This document shows, piece by piece, positions 52,716-61,622 of a DNA stretch of 64,000 nt. The notes beneath the pieces were generated by a model, which saw only the letters and a list, made by a program, of their open reading frames with translations, had not been told where the DNA came from and made no database searches. Origin of the DNA: DASQMT01 sp963835735 (GTDB taxonomy: Bacteria > Actinomycetota > Thermoleophilia > Solirubrobacterales > Solirubrobacteraceae); NCBI GenBank assembly GCA_963835735.1, contig CAWIGP010000005.1:62001-126000 (forward strand), written 5' to 3'. How positions within the stretch are numbered: the stretch's first letter is position 1; each line of letters starts with the position of its first letter. The translations under genes and the position numbers were made by a program.

Positions 52716-53979
52716 CCTCGCCGCATACACCTCGGAGCTGGCCGAGGCACTCTCCGCCGACGTGCTCGACCGCCTGCTGCGTTACGTCCGGATCGACACC
52801 CAGTCCGACCGTGCGCACGCGCAGTCACCGAGCACGCCCGGCCAGCTCGAGCTCGGCCGCCTGCTCGTGGAGGAGCTGCTCGGGCTCGGGCTCGCCGACG
52901 CCGCGCTGGACGACAAGGGGTTCGTCACCGCGACGCTGCCGGGCAACGCGAACGGCGCGCCGGTCATCGGCCTGCTCGCGCACCTGGACACGAGCCCGGA
53001 CGAAAGCGGCGCGGGCGTCGAGCCGCTCGTGCACCGCAACTACGACGGGGGCACGATCGAGCTCCCGCGGCGCGGCACGATGCTCGACCCCACCACGATG
53101 CCCGAGCTGCTCCCGAAGATCGGCCACGACCTCGTGACGACCAGCGGCGACACCCTGCTCGGCGCCGACGACAAGGCCGGAGTCGCGGAGGTGATGGCCG
53201 CGGTCGCCCACCTCGCGGCCAACCCCGAGCTCCCGCGTTCGACGCTGCGGATCGGGTTCACGCCCGACGAGGAGATCGGCCAGGGCGCGAAGCTGTTCGA
53301 CATCGACGCGTTCGGCGCCGCATGCGCGTACACGCTCGACGGCTCGGAGGTGGGGGAGTTCACCGACGAGACGTTCACCGCGGTCTCGGCCGATCTGGTG
53401 ATCCACGGCGTCGATGTGCATCCGGGCTTCGCGACGGGCAAGCTCGTCAACGCCGCGCGGCTCGCGGGCCGAGTACTCGCCGCGCTGCCGGCGGAGCTGA
53501 CGCCGGAGGCGACCTCGGAGCGCGAGGGCTTCATCCACGTCTACTCGGTCGAGGCGACAGCGGGCACCGCGACGGTGCGCACGATCGTGCGCGACTTCGA
53601 CGACGCGCGGCTCGATCAGCACGTCGCGCTGCTGCGCCGGATCGCCGAGCAGGTCGTCGCGAGCGAGCCGCGCGCGCGGCTGGAGGTCCGCGTCGAGAAG
53701 CAATATCCGAACATGCGCACGTTCCTCGACGAGCATCCGGGCGTGTCGGAGGCGGCGCTGGAGGCGATCCGGCGCGAGGGACTCGAGCCCAAGCGCGTCC
53801 CGATCCGCGGCGGCACCGACGGCTCGATCCTCAGCGCACGCGGGCTGCCGACTCCGAACCTGTTCACCGGCGGGCACGAGTACCACTCGGTGCGCGAGTG
53901 GGCGTCCGTGCAGGACATGGCGTCCGCGGCCGCGGTCGCGGTGCGGCTCGCCGGCGTGTGGGCCGAGCGCTCCGGGTGA
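52708..53979 (+). CDS. pepT: Peptidase T (tripeptide aminopeptidase)
   Basis: 423 residues, close to the usual ~410. Dizinc site residues are visible: LLAHLDTSPD (His), LLGADDKAGVAEVM (bridging Asp), FTPDEEIGQGA (catalytic and metal Glu), YTLDGSEVGEF (Asp), and FTGGHEYHSVREW (His). The dimerisation domain (VHPGFATGKLVNAARLAG) lies between. It releases N-terminal residues from tripeptides in the cytosol. The start overlaps the preceding gene. Confidence 0.95.
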   Translation: MTDLAAYTSELAEALSADVLDRLLRYVRIDTQSDRAHAQSPSTPGQLELGRLLVEELLGLGLADAALDDKGFVTATLPGNANGAPVIGLLAHLDTSPDESGAGVEPLVHRNYDGGTIELPRRGTMLDPTTMPELLPKIGHDLVTTSGDTLLGADDKAGVAEVMAAVAHLAANPELPRSTLRIGFTPDEEIGQGAKLFDIDAFGAACAYTLDGSEVGEFTDETFTAVSADLVIHGVDVHPGFATGKLVNAARLAGRVLAALPAELTPEATSEREGFIHVYSVEATAGTATVRTIVRDFDDARLDQHVALLRRIAEQVVASEPRARLEVRVEKQYPNMRTFLDEHPGVSEAALEAIRREGLEPKRVPIRGGTDGSILSARGLPTPNLFTGGHEYHSVREWASVQDMASAAAVAVRLAGVWAERSG

Positions 53980-54746
53980 GCCGGCGGCGCGCCGCACCCG
54001 AGCTGATCGCCGCCGCCGGCGAGCTGGCGGTGCTGCGCGACCGCGAGCGCCCGGGCGGACGGCTGCTGCGGCAGGGCGACATGGACGCTTCTTATGTCGA
54101 CCTCGCGGACGCGCGCCATCTCGAGTTCGACTATCTGCGCCGCATGCGCGACGTGGTGGTCGCCACGGGTGCGCGGCGCGTCGTGCACGTGGGCGGGGCG
54201 GGCTGCGCGCTGGCACGGGCGCTCGCCGCGGCCGCGCCGGAGCAACGGCAGGAGGTGATCGAGCTCGACGGCGACGTGGTCGAGCTGGCGCGGCGGCACC
54301 TCGGGCTGCGCCGCGCGCCGGGCCTGAAGGTGCGCGTCGGCGACGGTCGCGCGCTGCTCGCGCGTCGCCCGGACCGCTCCGCGGACGCGGTGCTGGTGGA
54401 CGCGTTCGTCGGCGCGCGCGTCCCGCGGCACCTGGTGACCGCGGAGGCGCTCGCCGACCTCGCGCGCGTCGCCGGCCTCGCGGCGGTCAACGTCGTCGAT
54501 TCGCGCGCGATGGCCGACGCAGCGGCGATCGCGGCGGGCCTGCGCAGCGCGTTCCCGCACGCGATCGCGCTCGGCGCCGCGCCCGTGCTTGCAAAGCGGC
54601 GCAGCGGCAACGTCGTGCTGATCGGCGCGCACGAGCTCCCGCCGCTGGACCGCCTGCGCGCGAGCGCGGCGGCCGACCGCGAGCCGGGGAGGCTGCTCGA
54701 GCAGCTGGACGCGTTCATCGGCGGGACGCCGCCCTGGCGCGACTGA
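53976..54746 (+). CDS. Spermidine-synthase-like methyltransferase-fold protein
   Basis: 256 residues from GTG 53976, which overlaps the pepT stop (GTGA). RRVVHVGGAGCALARALAAA is the nucleotide-binding loop of a Rossmann methyltransferase/aminopropyltransferase fold. VIELDGDVVELARRHLGLRR and VGDGRALLARRPDRSADAVL give the acidic ribose-binding residue and the catalytic region DAVLVDAF. The N-terminal substrate domain of SpeE is short, so a true polyamine function is doubtful. Confidence 0.82.
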   Translation: MSRRRAAPELIAAAGELAVLRDRERPGGRLLRQGDMDASYVDLADARHLEFDYLRRMRDVVVATGARRVVHVGGAGCALARALAAAAPEQRQEVIELDGDVVELARRHLGLRRAPGLKVRVGDGRALLARRPDRSADAVLVDAFVGARVPRHLVTAEALADLARVAGLAAVNVVDSRAMADAAAIAAGLRSAFPHAIALGAAPVLAKRRSGNVVLIGAHELPPLDRLRASAAADREPGRLLEQLDAFIGGTPPWRD

Positions 54747-54785
54747 TCCTGCGCTCGCAAACGGTCCTTATGGGAAGTCGTCTGG

Positions 54786-57008
54786 CTACAACAGCTGTTC
54801 GACGGTGATCGGCAGCGATCGGATCCGTTTGCCGCTGGCGTGGAAGACGGCGTTGGCGATCGCGGCTGACACGCCGACCACGCCGATCTCGCCGATCCCC
54901 TTGATGCCGATCGGCCTCACCGTGTCGGGTGTGCCGACGAAGACCACGTCGAGTTCGGGCACGTCCGCGTTGGTTGGAATCAGGTAGTCGCCGAATGTCG
55001 CGTTGGCGATGCGACCGGTCTCGGGGTCGAAGACGGTCTCTTCGAGCAGCGTCATTCCGATGCCCATTACGGCGCCGCCGATCATCTGGCTGCGCGCCAG
55101 CTTCTCGTTGAGGATGCGGCCCGCGTCGACGGCGGACACGATCCGCGCGACGCGCACGAGTCCGAGGTCCGCGTCGACGCGGACTTCGGCGAACCACGCG
55201 GCGAATGACCCGAGAGGCTGGCTCGCCCGGTTCGCGTGCGGGTTCCTCTGGCCGTCCGCGGTGATTTCCGGTAGTCCGTGCCGGGCGAGGATCTCGAGAT
55301 ATGTCTCACCGATCGAGGGAGCGTCGGTGACGTGGATGCTGCCATTCGTGAGGGTGACTTCATCCGGACTCCTGCCCCGCAGCGGCGACGACTCGTCGTC
55401 GGCGACGACATCAAGGAACGCTCGCAGCAGGTTGCCCACGGCGTCTTGGATGGCGCCGCTCAGCGACAGCGCCAGTGCCGAACCACCTGAGTAGGGCGCC
55501 GGCGGGAGGTCGCTGTCGCCGATCTCGACAACTACCTGGTCGAAGTCGAGTCCGAGCAGCTCGGCCGCGACCTGCGTCGCGATCGTGTAAGTGCCGGTAC
55601 CGAGGTCGGTGGCCGCGCTGCGCACATGCGCGGTGCCGTCGCGGCGGATCGAGACCGTGGCCTGGCAGGGTGCCTCACCCGGCGTGAACGTGACTCCGGC
55701 CATTCCGTGACCGACGAGCCAGTTCCCGTCGCGCATCGATCCGATCTCGGGGGTACGCCGCGCCCACCCGAATCGTTCCGCGCCGACGCGGTAGCACTCC
55801 CGCAGCGACTTGCTCGACCACGGCTGACCCGACACCGGATGAACCTCGGTGTAGTTGCGTAGCCGCAGCTCGATCGGGTCGATGCCCAGTGTGTAGGACA
55901 GCTCATCGAGCGCGCACTCCAGCGCGAAGTTGCCTTGGGTCGTGCCCGGGCCACGCATCGAATGGGGGCTTGGAATGTGCAGCCGCGCCCGCCGGTCGTG
56001 TGTCGCGACGTTCGGGCAAGCGTAGGCGTTGCCGGTGACCTGCGTGACGGGCTCAATCTGTCCGTCGTCCAGGGCCCCGATCGTCGAGGTGGACTCGTGA
56101 GCGACCGCGACCAGTCGACCATCCCGGGTGGCGCCGAGCCGCACCCGTTGCGACGACTCCGGCCGGTGGCCCACAGCGGTGAACATCTGTGGCCGGGTGA
56201 GGACCAGCTTGACCGGGCGACCGACGACCCGGGCCGCGAGCGCGGTCAGGATCACGTGCGGCCAGGCGCGGAGTCCGGCCCCGAACCCGCCTCCGATGTA
56301 GGGAACGAGAACCCGGACGGCGGTCTCAGGGAGATCGAACACCGTCGCGAGAGCCGTGCGCACCATCGTCGGCCACTGGTTCGAGTCGTGCACGGTGAGC
56401 AGGTCGTCTTCCCAGCGCGCCACCGTCGCGAAGAGCCCCATCGGGCTGTTGGTCACCGGCGCCGTGGTGAAGATCTCGTCATAGACCACGTCGGCGGATG
56501 CCAGCGCGGCGGTGACATCACCGCGGGCGACGTCGTCCGGCCCTCGGCCAAGCCCGGCGAGCCGATCGGGCATGAGCGGGGCAAGGGGATCGTCGATCCT
56601 CAGCACCGCTGGAGCCGCTTCGTAGTCGATCTCGACCAGTCGCGCCGCGGCCGCCGCCTGTTCGCGCGTCCGCGCCACCACGACCGCCAGATGCTGGCCC
56701 CGGTGCACGATCCGGTTGTCCCTCAACGGGAATGGAGGCGGGCCGTCGACCAGGGTCATCGGTGCCTCGATGAGGGCCGGCGCGTTCTGGTGCGTGATGA
56801 CCGCCAGGACGCCCGGCGCGGCCTCTGCCCTGGCGGCGTCGATGCTCGTGATGGTTCCGGCCGCGATCGTGGACTGCACCAGGACGGCGTGTGTGAGGTC
56901 GGGAAAGGTGAAATCCGACGGGTATGGCGCGGTCCCGGTCACCTTGGCCGGTCCGTCGACGCGGTCGACGGGCTCGCCGATGATCCGCTCGCGTGTGGCG
57001 GTGGTCAC
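54786..57008 (-). CDS. Molybdenum-cofactor-binding subunit of a PaoC/xanthine-dehydrogenase-type oxidoreductase
   Basis: 740 residues. It begins with GEPVDRVDGPAKVTGTAPYP, includes the molybdopterin segment IGGGFGAGLRAWPH (about 240), and ends with GIKGIGEIGVVGVSAAIANA, where GE provides the catalytic glutamate. The length and gene order match PaoC (YagR), which oxidises aldehydes to acids. It is the last gene of a 2Fe-2S/FAD/Mo operon; its ATG overlaps the FAD subunit stop. Confidence 0.93.
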   Translation of the reverse strand: MTTATRERIIGEPVDRVDGPAKVTGTAPYPSDFTFPDLTHAVLVQSTIAAGTITSIDAARAEAAPGVLAVITHQNAPALIEAPMTLVDGPPPFPLRDNRIVHRGQHLAVVVARTREQAAAAARLVEIDYEAAPAVLRIDDPLAPLMPDRLAGLGRGPDDVARGDVTAALASADVVYDEIFTTAPVTNSPMGLFATVARWEDDLLTVHDSNQWPTMVRTALATVFDLPETAVRVLVPYIGGGFGAGLRAWPHVILTALAARVVGRPVKLVLTRPQMFTAVGHRPESSQRVRLGATRDGRLVAVAHESTSTIGALDDGQIEPVTQVTGNAYACPNVATHDRRARLHIPSPHSMRGPGTTQGNFALECALDELSYTLGIDPIELRLRNYTEVHPVSGQPWSSKSLRECYRVGAERFGWARRTPEIGSMRDGNWLVGHGMAGVTFTPGEAPCQATVSIRRDGTAHVRSAATDLGTGTYTIATQVAAELLGLDFDQVVVEIGDSDLPPAPYSGGSALALSLSGAIQDAVGNLLRAFLDVVADDESSPLRGRSPDEVTLTNGSIHVTDAPSIGETYLEILARHGLPEITADGQRNPHANRASQPLGSFAAWFAEVRVDADLGLVRVARIVSAVDAGRILNEKLARSQMIGGAVMGIGMTLLEETVFDPETGRIANATFGDYLIPTNADVPELDVVFVGTPDTVRPIGIKGIGEIGVVGVSAAIANAVFHASGKRIRSLPITVEQLL

Positions 57009-57997
57009 GACGGGACTCCCGATACGTCTTCCAGGATGCGGACGATCGTGCGCTCGGCGAGTTCGACTTTGAAGGCGGTGCCCGCGACCGTGAACGGTTC
57101 AGCGAGCGCGGCCCGCGCCGCGGCCCGGAACGTCCGGCCGGTGGCGGGCGCGCCGTGGAGGATCTCCTCGGCCTCGAGCGCCCGCCACGGCACAGTCCCG
57201 ACACCGCCCAGCGCGACGCGGGCGCGCACGATCGTGCCGTCTTTGATCAGCAACGCCGCGGCCGCGGAGGTCAGCGCGAACTCATAAGAGGCCCGGTCGC
57301 GCAGCTTCAAATAGCCCGACCGCGTACCGACCGCCGGCAGCGGGATCCGGATCTGTGTGATCAGCTCGCCGTGCCCGAGCACGTTCTCGACGTCCGGCCG
57401 TTCTCCCGGCAGGACATAGAACTCGGTCAGCGCGACGCTGCGCGACCCATCGACGCCCTGGATGTCGACGACCGTGTCGAGCGCGACCAGCGCTACGCAC
57501 AGGTCGGAGGCGTGCAAGGCGATGCAGTGCTCACTCGCGCCCAGGATCGCGTGCATCCGCGCCGGACCGCTCACCGCCGCACAGCCAGAGCCCGGAGCGC
57601 GCTTGTTACACGCCGGCACCGTCGCGTCGCGGAAATACCGACAGCGCGTGCGCTGCAGCAGGTTCCCGCCGATCGTCGCCATGTTGCGCAGCTGCGGCGA
57701 GGCACCCGCCAGCAACGCCTCCCGCACCAACGGCACCCGCTCACCCACCGTCGGATCCGCCGCGAGCTCGTTCATCGTGACCAGCGCCCCAACCCGCAAC
57801 GTCTCTTCGGCGCGGCTGATTCCGCGCAGCGGCAGGCGCGTGATGTCGACCAGCCGCGAAGGCTCGCGCACCCCGTCCTTCAAGACGAGGTCGAGCTCGG
57901 TCGTGCCGCCCGCGAGGTACTCAGCCTCAGGGTCGGCGCTGACCAACGCCACGGCGCCGGCCACGTCCTCGGCACGGACGTACTCAAACGGCCGCAT
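57005..57997 (-). CDS. FAD-binding subunit with extra Fe-S site (PaoB-type)
   Basis: 330 residues from ATG 57997. EYLAGGTTELDLVLK and LRNMATIGGNLLQRTRCRYF are FAD/CO-dehydrogenase flavoprotein motifs. Cysteines in RTRCRYFRD, PACNKRAPGSGC (about residues 110-137), together with one more in SEHCIAL, match the [4Fe-4S]-binding insertion that is special to PaoB. It passes electrons from the molybdenum site to the flavin. Its ATG overlaps the preceding stop. Confidence 0.92.
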   Translation of the reverse strand: MRPFEYVRAEDVAGAVALVSADPEAEYLAGGTTELDLVLKDGVREPSRLVDITRLPLRGISRAEETLRVGALVTMNELAADPTVGERVPLVREALLAGASPQLRNMATIGGNLLQRTRCRYFRDATVPACNKRAPGSGCAAVSGPARMHAILGASEHCIALHASDLCVALVALDTVVDIQGVDGSRSVALTEFYVLPGERPDVENVLGHGELITQIRIPLPAVGTRSGYLKLRDRASYEFALTSAAAALLIKDGTIVRARVALGGVGTVPWRALEAEEILHGAPATGRTFRAAARAALAEPFTVAGTAFKVELAERTIVRILEDVSGVPS

Positions 57998-58449
57998 CAG
58001 CCGGCCACCTCGCGGATCGCCGCGACGATGTTCGGATACGCGCCGCACCGACACAGGTTGCCGCTCATGAACTCGCGGATCTCCTCATCCGAACCCGCCC
58101 GCCCCTCCCCCAGCAACGCGACCGCCGACATGATCTGCCCCGGCGTGCAAAATCCGCACTGAAAACCGTCATGGCGAATGAACGCCTCCTGCACCGGATG
58201 CAGCCCTCCGTCAACCGCCAGACCCTCGACGGTCGTCACCTCGCGACCCTCGCACTGCGCCGCCAGCGTCAGACACGACAACACGCGCTTACCGTCAATC
58301 AGCACCGTGCAGGCGCCGCACGCACCCTGGTCACAACCCTTCTTCGTGCCCGTCAGATCCAGCTCGTCGCGCAGCGCGTCGAGCAGCGTGACGCGGCTGT
58401 CCAACTGCAGCCGCCGGGCGGTCCCGTTGACCCGCAGCGTCGTCGTCAT
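57997..58449 (-). CDS. 2Fe-2S subunit of the molybdenum oxidoreductase (PaoA-type)
   Basis: 150 residues from ATG 58449. The plant-type ferredoxin cluster is KKGCDQGACGACTVLIDGKR with a later Cys in LSC. The second cluster is in FQCGFCTPGQIM and GNLCRCGAYPN. Unlike E. coli PaoA there is no Tat signal, so this complex is probably cytosolic. The ATG overlaps the TetR stop (ATGA). Confidence 0.95.
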   Translation of the reverse strand: MTTTLRVNGTARRLQLDSRVTLLDALRDELDLTGTKKGCDQGACGACTVLIDGKRVLSCLTLAAQCEGREVTTVEGLAVDGGLHPVQEAFIRHDGFQCGFCTPGQIMSAVALLGEGRAGSDEEIREFMSGNLCRCGAYPNIVAAIREVAG

Positions 58450-59066
58450 GGCGTTCTTTTCGCGGTGGTGCCAAAGCCGGCGAAGACCACGCGGACAGCA
58501 GCGGCCAGCCGGGCCACGAACTGCTCGCGGGACTCCGCGTGGGCGTCGGACAGGTATTTCGCGCCCTGGGCCACCGTATGCAGCGCCGCGACGATCTCCT
58601 CCGGTGTGACGCCCAGCCGCCTGCGGTCGTTCTCGGACATCGCAGCTGCGATCGCCGCAGCGAGCCGTTCGGCGAACGCCGCCTTGGCCGGGTCGACGAT
58701 GTCGCCGAGCTGCAGGGCGGGGTTGTGGAGCAGGGTCCTGATATCGGGCGCCAGCATCGACCCGACGTAACGCCCCAGCCAAGCGTCGAGCGCGGCGACG
58801 ACCCGTGGCTCCAGCCCGACGCCTTCCTCGTCCAAGCAGCGCGAACCCTCGCCGAGCGCGGTGTCGAGTTCCCGGCGGACCGCGGCCCGGAACAACGCGT
58901 CCTTGTTGGCGAAATGCAGGTACAGGCCCTGGCGGGATATGTCCGCAGACCGTGCGATCTCGTCCATCGAGGCCTTGCGGAACCCGTAGCGCCCGAACAC
59001 TTCCGAAGCTACGGCGAGAATCCGCTCCCGCCGCGCGCTGTCCGGTGTCGACGTTGTTGACGCCAT
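58446..59066 (-). CDS. TetR-family regulator of the oxidoreductase operon
   Basis: 206 residues from ATG 59066. RRERILAVASEVFGRYGFRK and MDEIARSADISRQGLYLHFA form the HTH, and NKDALFRAAVRREL follows. The gene heads the paoA-B-C-like operon with overlapping starts and stops, so it is autoregulatory by position. A palindrome lies directly upstream of its start. Confidence 0.92.
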   Translation of the reverse strand: MASTTSTPDSARRERILAVASEVFGRYGFRKASMDEIARSADISRQGLYLHFANKDALFRAAVRRELDTALGEGSRCLDEEGVGLEPRVVAALDAWLGRYVGSMLAPDIRTLLHNPALQLGDIVDPAKAAFAERLAAAIAAAMSENDRRRLGVTPEEIVAALHTVAQGAKYLSDAHAESREQFVARLAAAVRVVFAGFGTTAKRTP

Positions 59067-59074
59067 AGCGCAAG

Positions 59075-59091
59075 TTTACACTTTAGGTAAA
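59075..59091. promoter_or_regulatory. Operator palindrome upstream of the TetR/oxidoreductase operon
   Basis: TTTAC at 59075-59079 and GTAAA at 59087-59091 form an inverted repeat around a 7-base centre (ACTTTAG), 9-25 bases before the TetR start. It lies in a clearly AT-rich patch. This is the classic placement for a TetR operator over the promoter of its own operon. Confidence 0.6.
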
Positions 59092-59174
59092 ATCTGTCAA
59101 GGCGTGGTGGGATGTCGAGAACGGAGGCCCGGCTCCGTCCGTCCTACGACAGGCGAACGCAAAGGAGCGACGAC

Positions 59175-59537
59175 ATGAAGTACATGCTGCTGATCTACAA
59201 CAACCCGGCGATGCTCGAGGCACTGCCCGAGGAGGAGATGAAGGCGATCATGAGCGAGGTCAACTCGATCATGAGCGAGCTGACCGAGACCGGCGAGTGG
59301 CTCGGCGGCGAGGGGCTCGCGCACCCGTCGCAGACCAAGACCGTGCGCGTGCGCGACGGCGTCCCGGCGATCACCGACGGGCCGTATGTCGAGGCCAAGG
59401 AGCAGTTCGCCGGCTACTGCATGCTCGACTGCGAGAGCATCGAGCGCGCGACCGAGATCGCCGCGCGCTGGCCGGACGCCAGCTACGCGGCCGTCGAGCT
59501 GCGTGCGCTGATGCGGCAGTCCGGGGACGAGATGTGA
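59175..59537 (+). CDS. YCII/DGPF-domain protein
   Basis: 120 residues from ATG 59175, preceded by AAAGGAG. KYMLLIYNNPAM starts the YCII fold. AITDGPYVEAKEQFAGYCML carries the DGP motif that names the DGPF family. Such proteins are small ferredoxin-like folds encoded next to ECF sigma factors of the ECF42 type. The stop overlaps the GTG of the sigma gene. Confidence 0.92.
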   Translation: MKYMLLIYNNPAMLEALPEEEMKAIMSEVNSIMSELTETGEWLGGEGLAHPSQTKTVRVRDGVPAITDGPYVEAKEQFAGYCMLDCESIERATEIAARWPDASYAAVELRALMRQSGDEM

Positions 59538-60757
59538 AGCTCGACGCGCGCGTCGAGGATCTGCTGCGCGGCCTCGCACCCCAGGTCCTGGGCGTGCTTG
59601 CGCGACGCACGAACCGCTTCGACGCGGCCGAGGACGCCGTCCAGGAGGCGCTGGTGGCCGCGGCGGCGGCGTGGCCGCACGACGGCGTGCCCGAGAACCC
59701 GCGCGGGTGGCTGATCACCGTCGCGGCGCGCCGGCTCACCGATGAGCTGCGCAGCGAGCAGGCGCGCCTGCGGCGCGAGGGCACCGCCGCGGCCCAGGTC
59801 CCTCCCGGCGAGCCGGAGACGGTCGAGGAGGACGACACGCTCGCGCTGCTGTTCTTCTGCTGTCACCCGGCGCTCTCGCCGGCGTCCCAGGTCGCGCTCA
59901 CGCTGCGCGCGGTCGGCGGGCTCACGACGGCCCAGATCGCGGCCGCGTTCCTCGTCCCCGAGGCGACGATGGCGCAGCGCATCAGCCGCGCCAAGCAGAC
60001 GATCAAGGCCGCCGGCGCGTCGTTCGGGCCGGCGCCGAAGGAGAAGCACCCGGAGCAGCTCGCCGCGGGGCTGCACGTGCTCTACGTGATCTTCAACGAG
60101 GGCTACACCGCAAGCGCGGGACCGGAGCTGCAGCGGGCGGAGCTGACGCGCGAGGCGATCCGGCTCACGCGCGCGATCCGCGCGCAGCGGCCGGACGACG
60201 GCGAGGTCGCCGGGCTGCTGGCGCTGATGCTGCTGACCGACGCCCGGCGCGCCGCCCGCACGCGCCCCGACGGCACGCTCGTCCCGCTGGCCGAGCAGGA
60301 TCGCGGCTTATGGGACCGAGCCGCGATCGCCGAGGGCGTGGCGCTGGTGAGCGACGCGCTCGCCCGGTCGACGCCAGGGCCGTACCAGCTGCAGGCCGCG
60401 ATCGCCGCGGTGCACGCGGAGGCGACGAGTGCCGACGACACCGACTGGCGCCAGATCCTCGCGCTCTACCGGGTGCTGGCGCGGATCTCCCCGAACCCGA
60501 TGGTCACGCTCAACGAGTCGGTCGCCGTCGCGATGGTCCACGGACCGCGCGCCGGCCTCGAGCTGCTGCGCGCGCTGGACCGCGACGGGCGGGTGGCAGA
60601 GCACCATCGGCTCGACGCGGTGCGGGCGCACCTGCTCGAGCTGGCCGGCGATCTCGCGGGCGCCCGGGACGGCTACCGCAGGGCGGCGCGGCGGACGACC
60701 AGCATCCCCGAGCGGCGCTACCTCGAGAGCCGCGCCGCGCGGCTCAACCCGAGCTGA
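59534..60757 (+). CDS. ECF sigma factor with C-terminal TPR-like extension (ECF42-type)
   Basis: 407 residues from GTG 59534. Region 2 is in RFDAAEDAVQEALVAAAAAW with NPRGWLITVAARRLTDELRS. Region 4 is in LTTAQIAAAFLVPEATMAQR with ISRAKQTIKAAG. The ~230-residue extension (VLYVIFNEGYTASAGPELQR through NPMVTLNESVAVAMVHGPRA) is TPR-like and is the hallmark of ECF42. No anti-sigma factor is linked; the extension is thought to control activity. It is coupled to the YCII gene. Confidence 0.93.
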   Translation: MKLDARVEDLLRGLAPQVLGVLARRTNRFDAAEDAVQEALVAAAAAWPHDGVPENPRGWLITVAARRLTDELRSEQARLRREGTAAAQVPPGEPETVEEDDTLALLFFCCHPALSPASQVALTLRAVGGLTTAQIAAAFLVPEATMAQRISRAKQTIKAAGASFGPAPKEKHPEQLAAGLHVLYVIFNEGYTASAGPELQRAELTREAIRLTRAIRAQRPDDGEVAGLLALMLLTDARRAARTRPDGTLVPLAEQDRGLWDRAAIAEGVALVSDALARSTPGPYQLQAAIAAVHAEATSADDTDWRQILALYRVLARISPNPMVTLNESVAVAMVHGPRAGLELLRALDRDGRVAEHHRLDAVRAHLLELAGDLAGARDGYRRAARRTTSIPERRYLESRAARLNPS

Positions 60758-61232
60758 GCACTGCCGCGGCGGCGGCGACCGCGAGCCGGTCCGCACGGTC
60801 GTTGAGCGCCTTGTGCGCATGCGCCGCGCCGGTCTCGTGGCCGCGCACCCAGTGCCAGCGGGCGTCGTGACGGGCCAGCTCGGCATCGAGCGCGCGCACG
60901 AGGTCCTGGTTCTTGACCGGCGCGCCGCCGGCCGTCTTCCAGCCCTTGCGCCTCCAGCCCGCGATCCACTTCGTCATCGAGTCGAGCATCAGCTTCGAGT
61001 CGGTGACGATGCACACGCGGCTGCCGCCCGGCAGCGCGCGCAGGCCCTCCAGCGCCGCCGTGTACTCCATCCGGTTGTTCGTCGTGTGCGGCACGCCGCC
61101 GGACAGCTCCTCGTGCTCACCGTCCGGCCAGGCCACGATCGCCGCCCAGCCGCCGGGCCCGGGGTTGCCCGAGCACGCGCCGTCGGTCCACACGAGCACT
61201 TCGCCATCGCGCGGGTGCAGCGGCTTCTCCAC
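60744..61232 (-). CDS. rnhA: Ribonuclease H
   Basis: 162 residues. VWTDGACSGNPGPGGWAAIV gives the first catalytic Asp, NNRMEYTAALEGLRAL the Glu, VTDSKLMLDSMTKWI the second Asp, and WHWVRGHETGAAHAHKALND the C-terminal His and Asp. It removes RNA from RNA-DNA hybrids. Its 3' end overlaps the convergent sigma gene by 14 bases. Confidence 0.95.
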   Translation of the reverse strand: MEKPLHPRDGEVLVWTDGACSGNPGPGGWAAIVAWPDGEHEELSGGVPHTTNNRMEYTAALEGLRALPGGSRVCIVTDSKLMLDSMTKWIAGWRRKGWKTAGGAPVKNQDLVRALDAELARHDARWHWVRGHETGAAHAHKALNDRADRLAVAAAAAVLSSG

Positions 61233-61283
61233 GGGCCGTGATGCTAGGCGTTCCGAAGGACGGCACCGTTATCCTCGGCTCAG

Positions 61284-61622
61284 ATGCGTCAGGAACTGCG
61301 ACCACTGTTCGACCGCGTGGTGATCAAGGAGCTCGAGCCCGACCGGGTGCGGCAGTCCGGGCTCGTGGTCCCGCAGGGCTCGCACGAGCCGCCGCCCCAG
61401 CACGGGATCGTGCTGGCGGTCGGACCGGGCATCGACTGGTGGGAGGCGGCCGGCGTCGCGATGCCGGTGCAGCCGGGCGATCACGTCGTCTTCCCGGCCT
61501 CGGCCGGCGTCTGGGTCGAGGTCGAGGAGGAGCGGCTGCTCGTGTGTCGCGTCGGCGAGCTGCTCGGCGTGCTCGAGACCGCCGAGGAGCGGCGCTCGCA
61601 GGCCGAGCAGAGCGCGTCCTAG
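61284..61622 (+). CDS. GroES-like (Cpn10-fold) protein
   Basis: 112 residues. LRPLFDRVVIKELEPDRVRQ, SGLVVPQGSHEPPPQHGIVL and VQPGDHVVFPASAGVWVEVE follow the Cpn10 pattern. The mobile loop is altered, and the sequence EERLLVCRVGELLGVLE is a longer C-terminus than in true GroES. No groEL is adjacent, so it may be a divergent co-chaperone or a paralogue. Confidence 0.83.
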   Translation: MRQELRPLFDRVVIKELEPDRVRQSGLVVPQGSHEPPPQHGIVLAVGPGIDWWEAAGVAMPVQPGDHVVFPASAGVWVEVEEERLLVCRVGELLGVLETAEERRSQAEQSAS

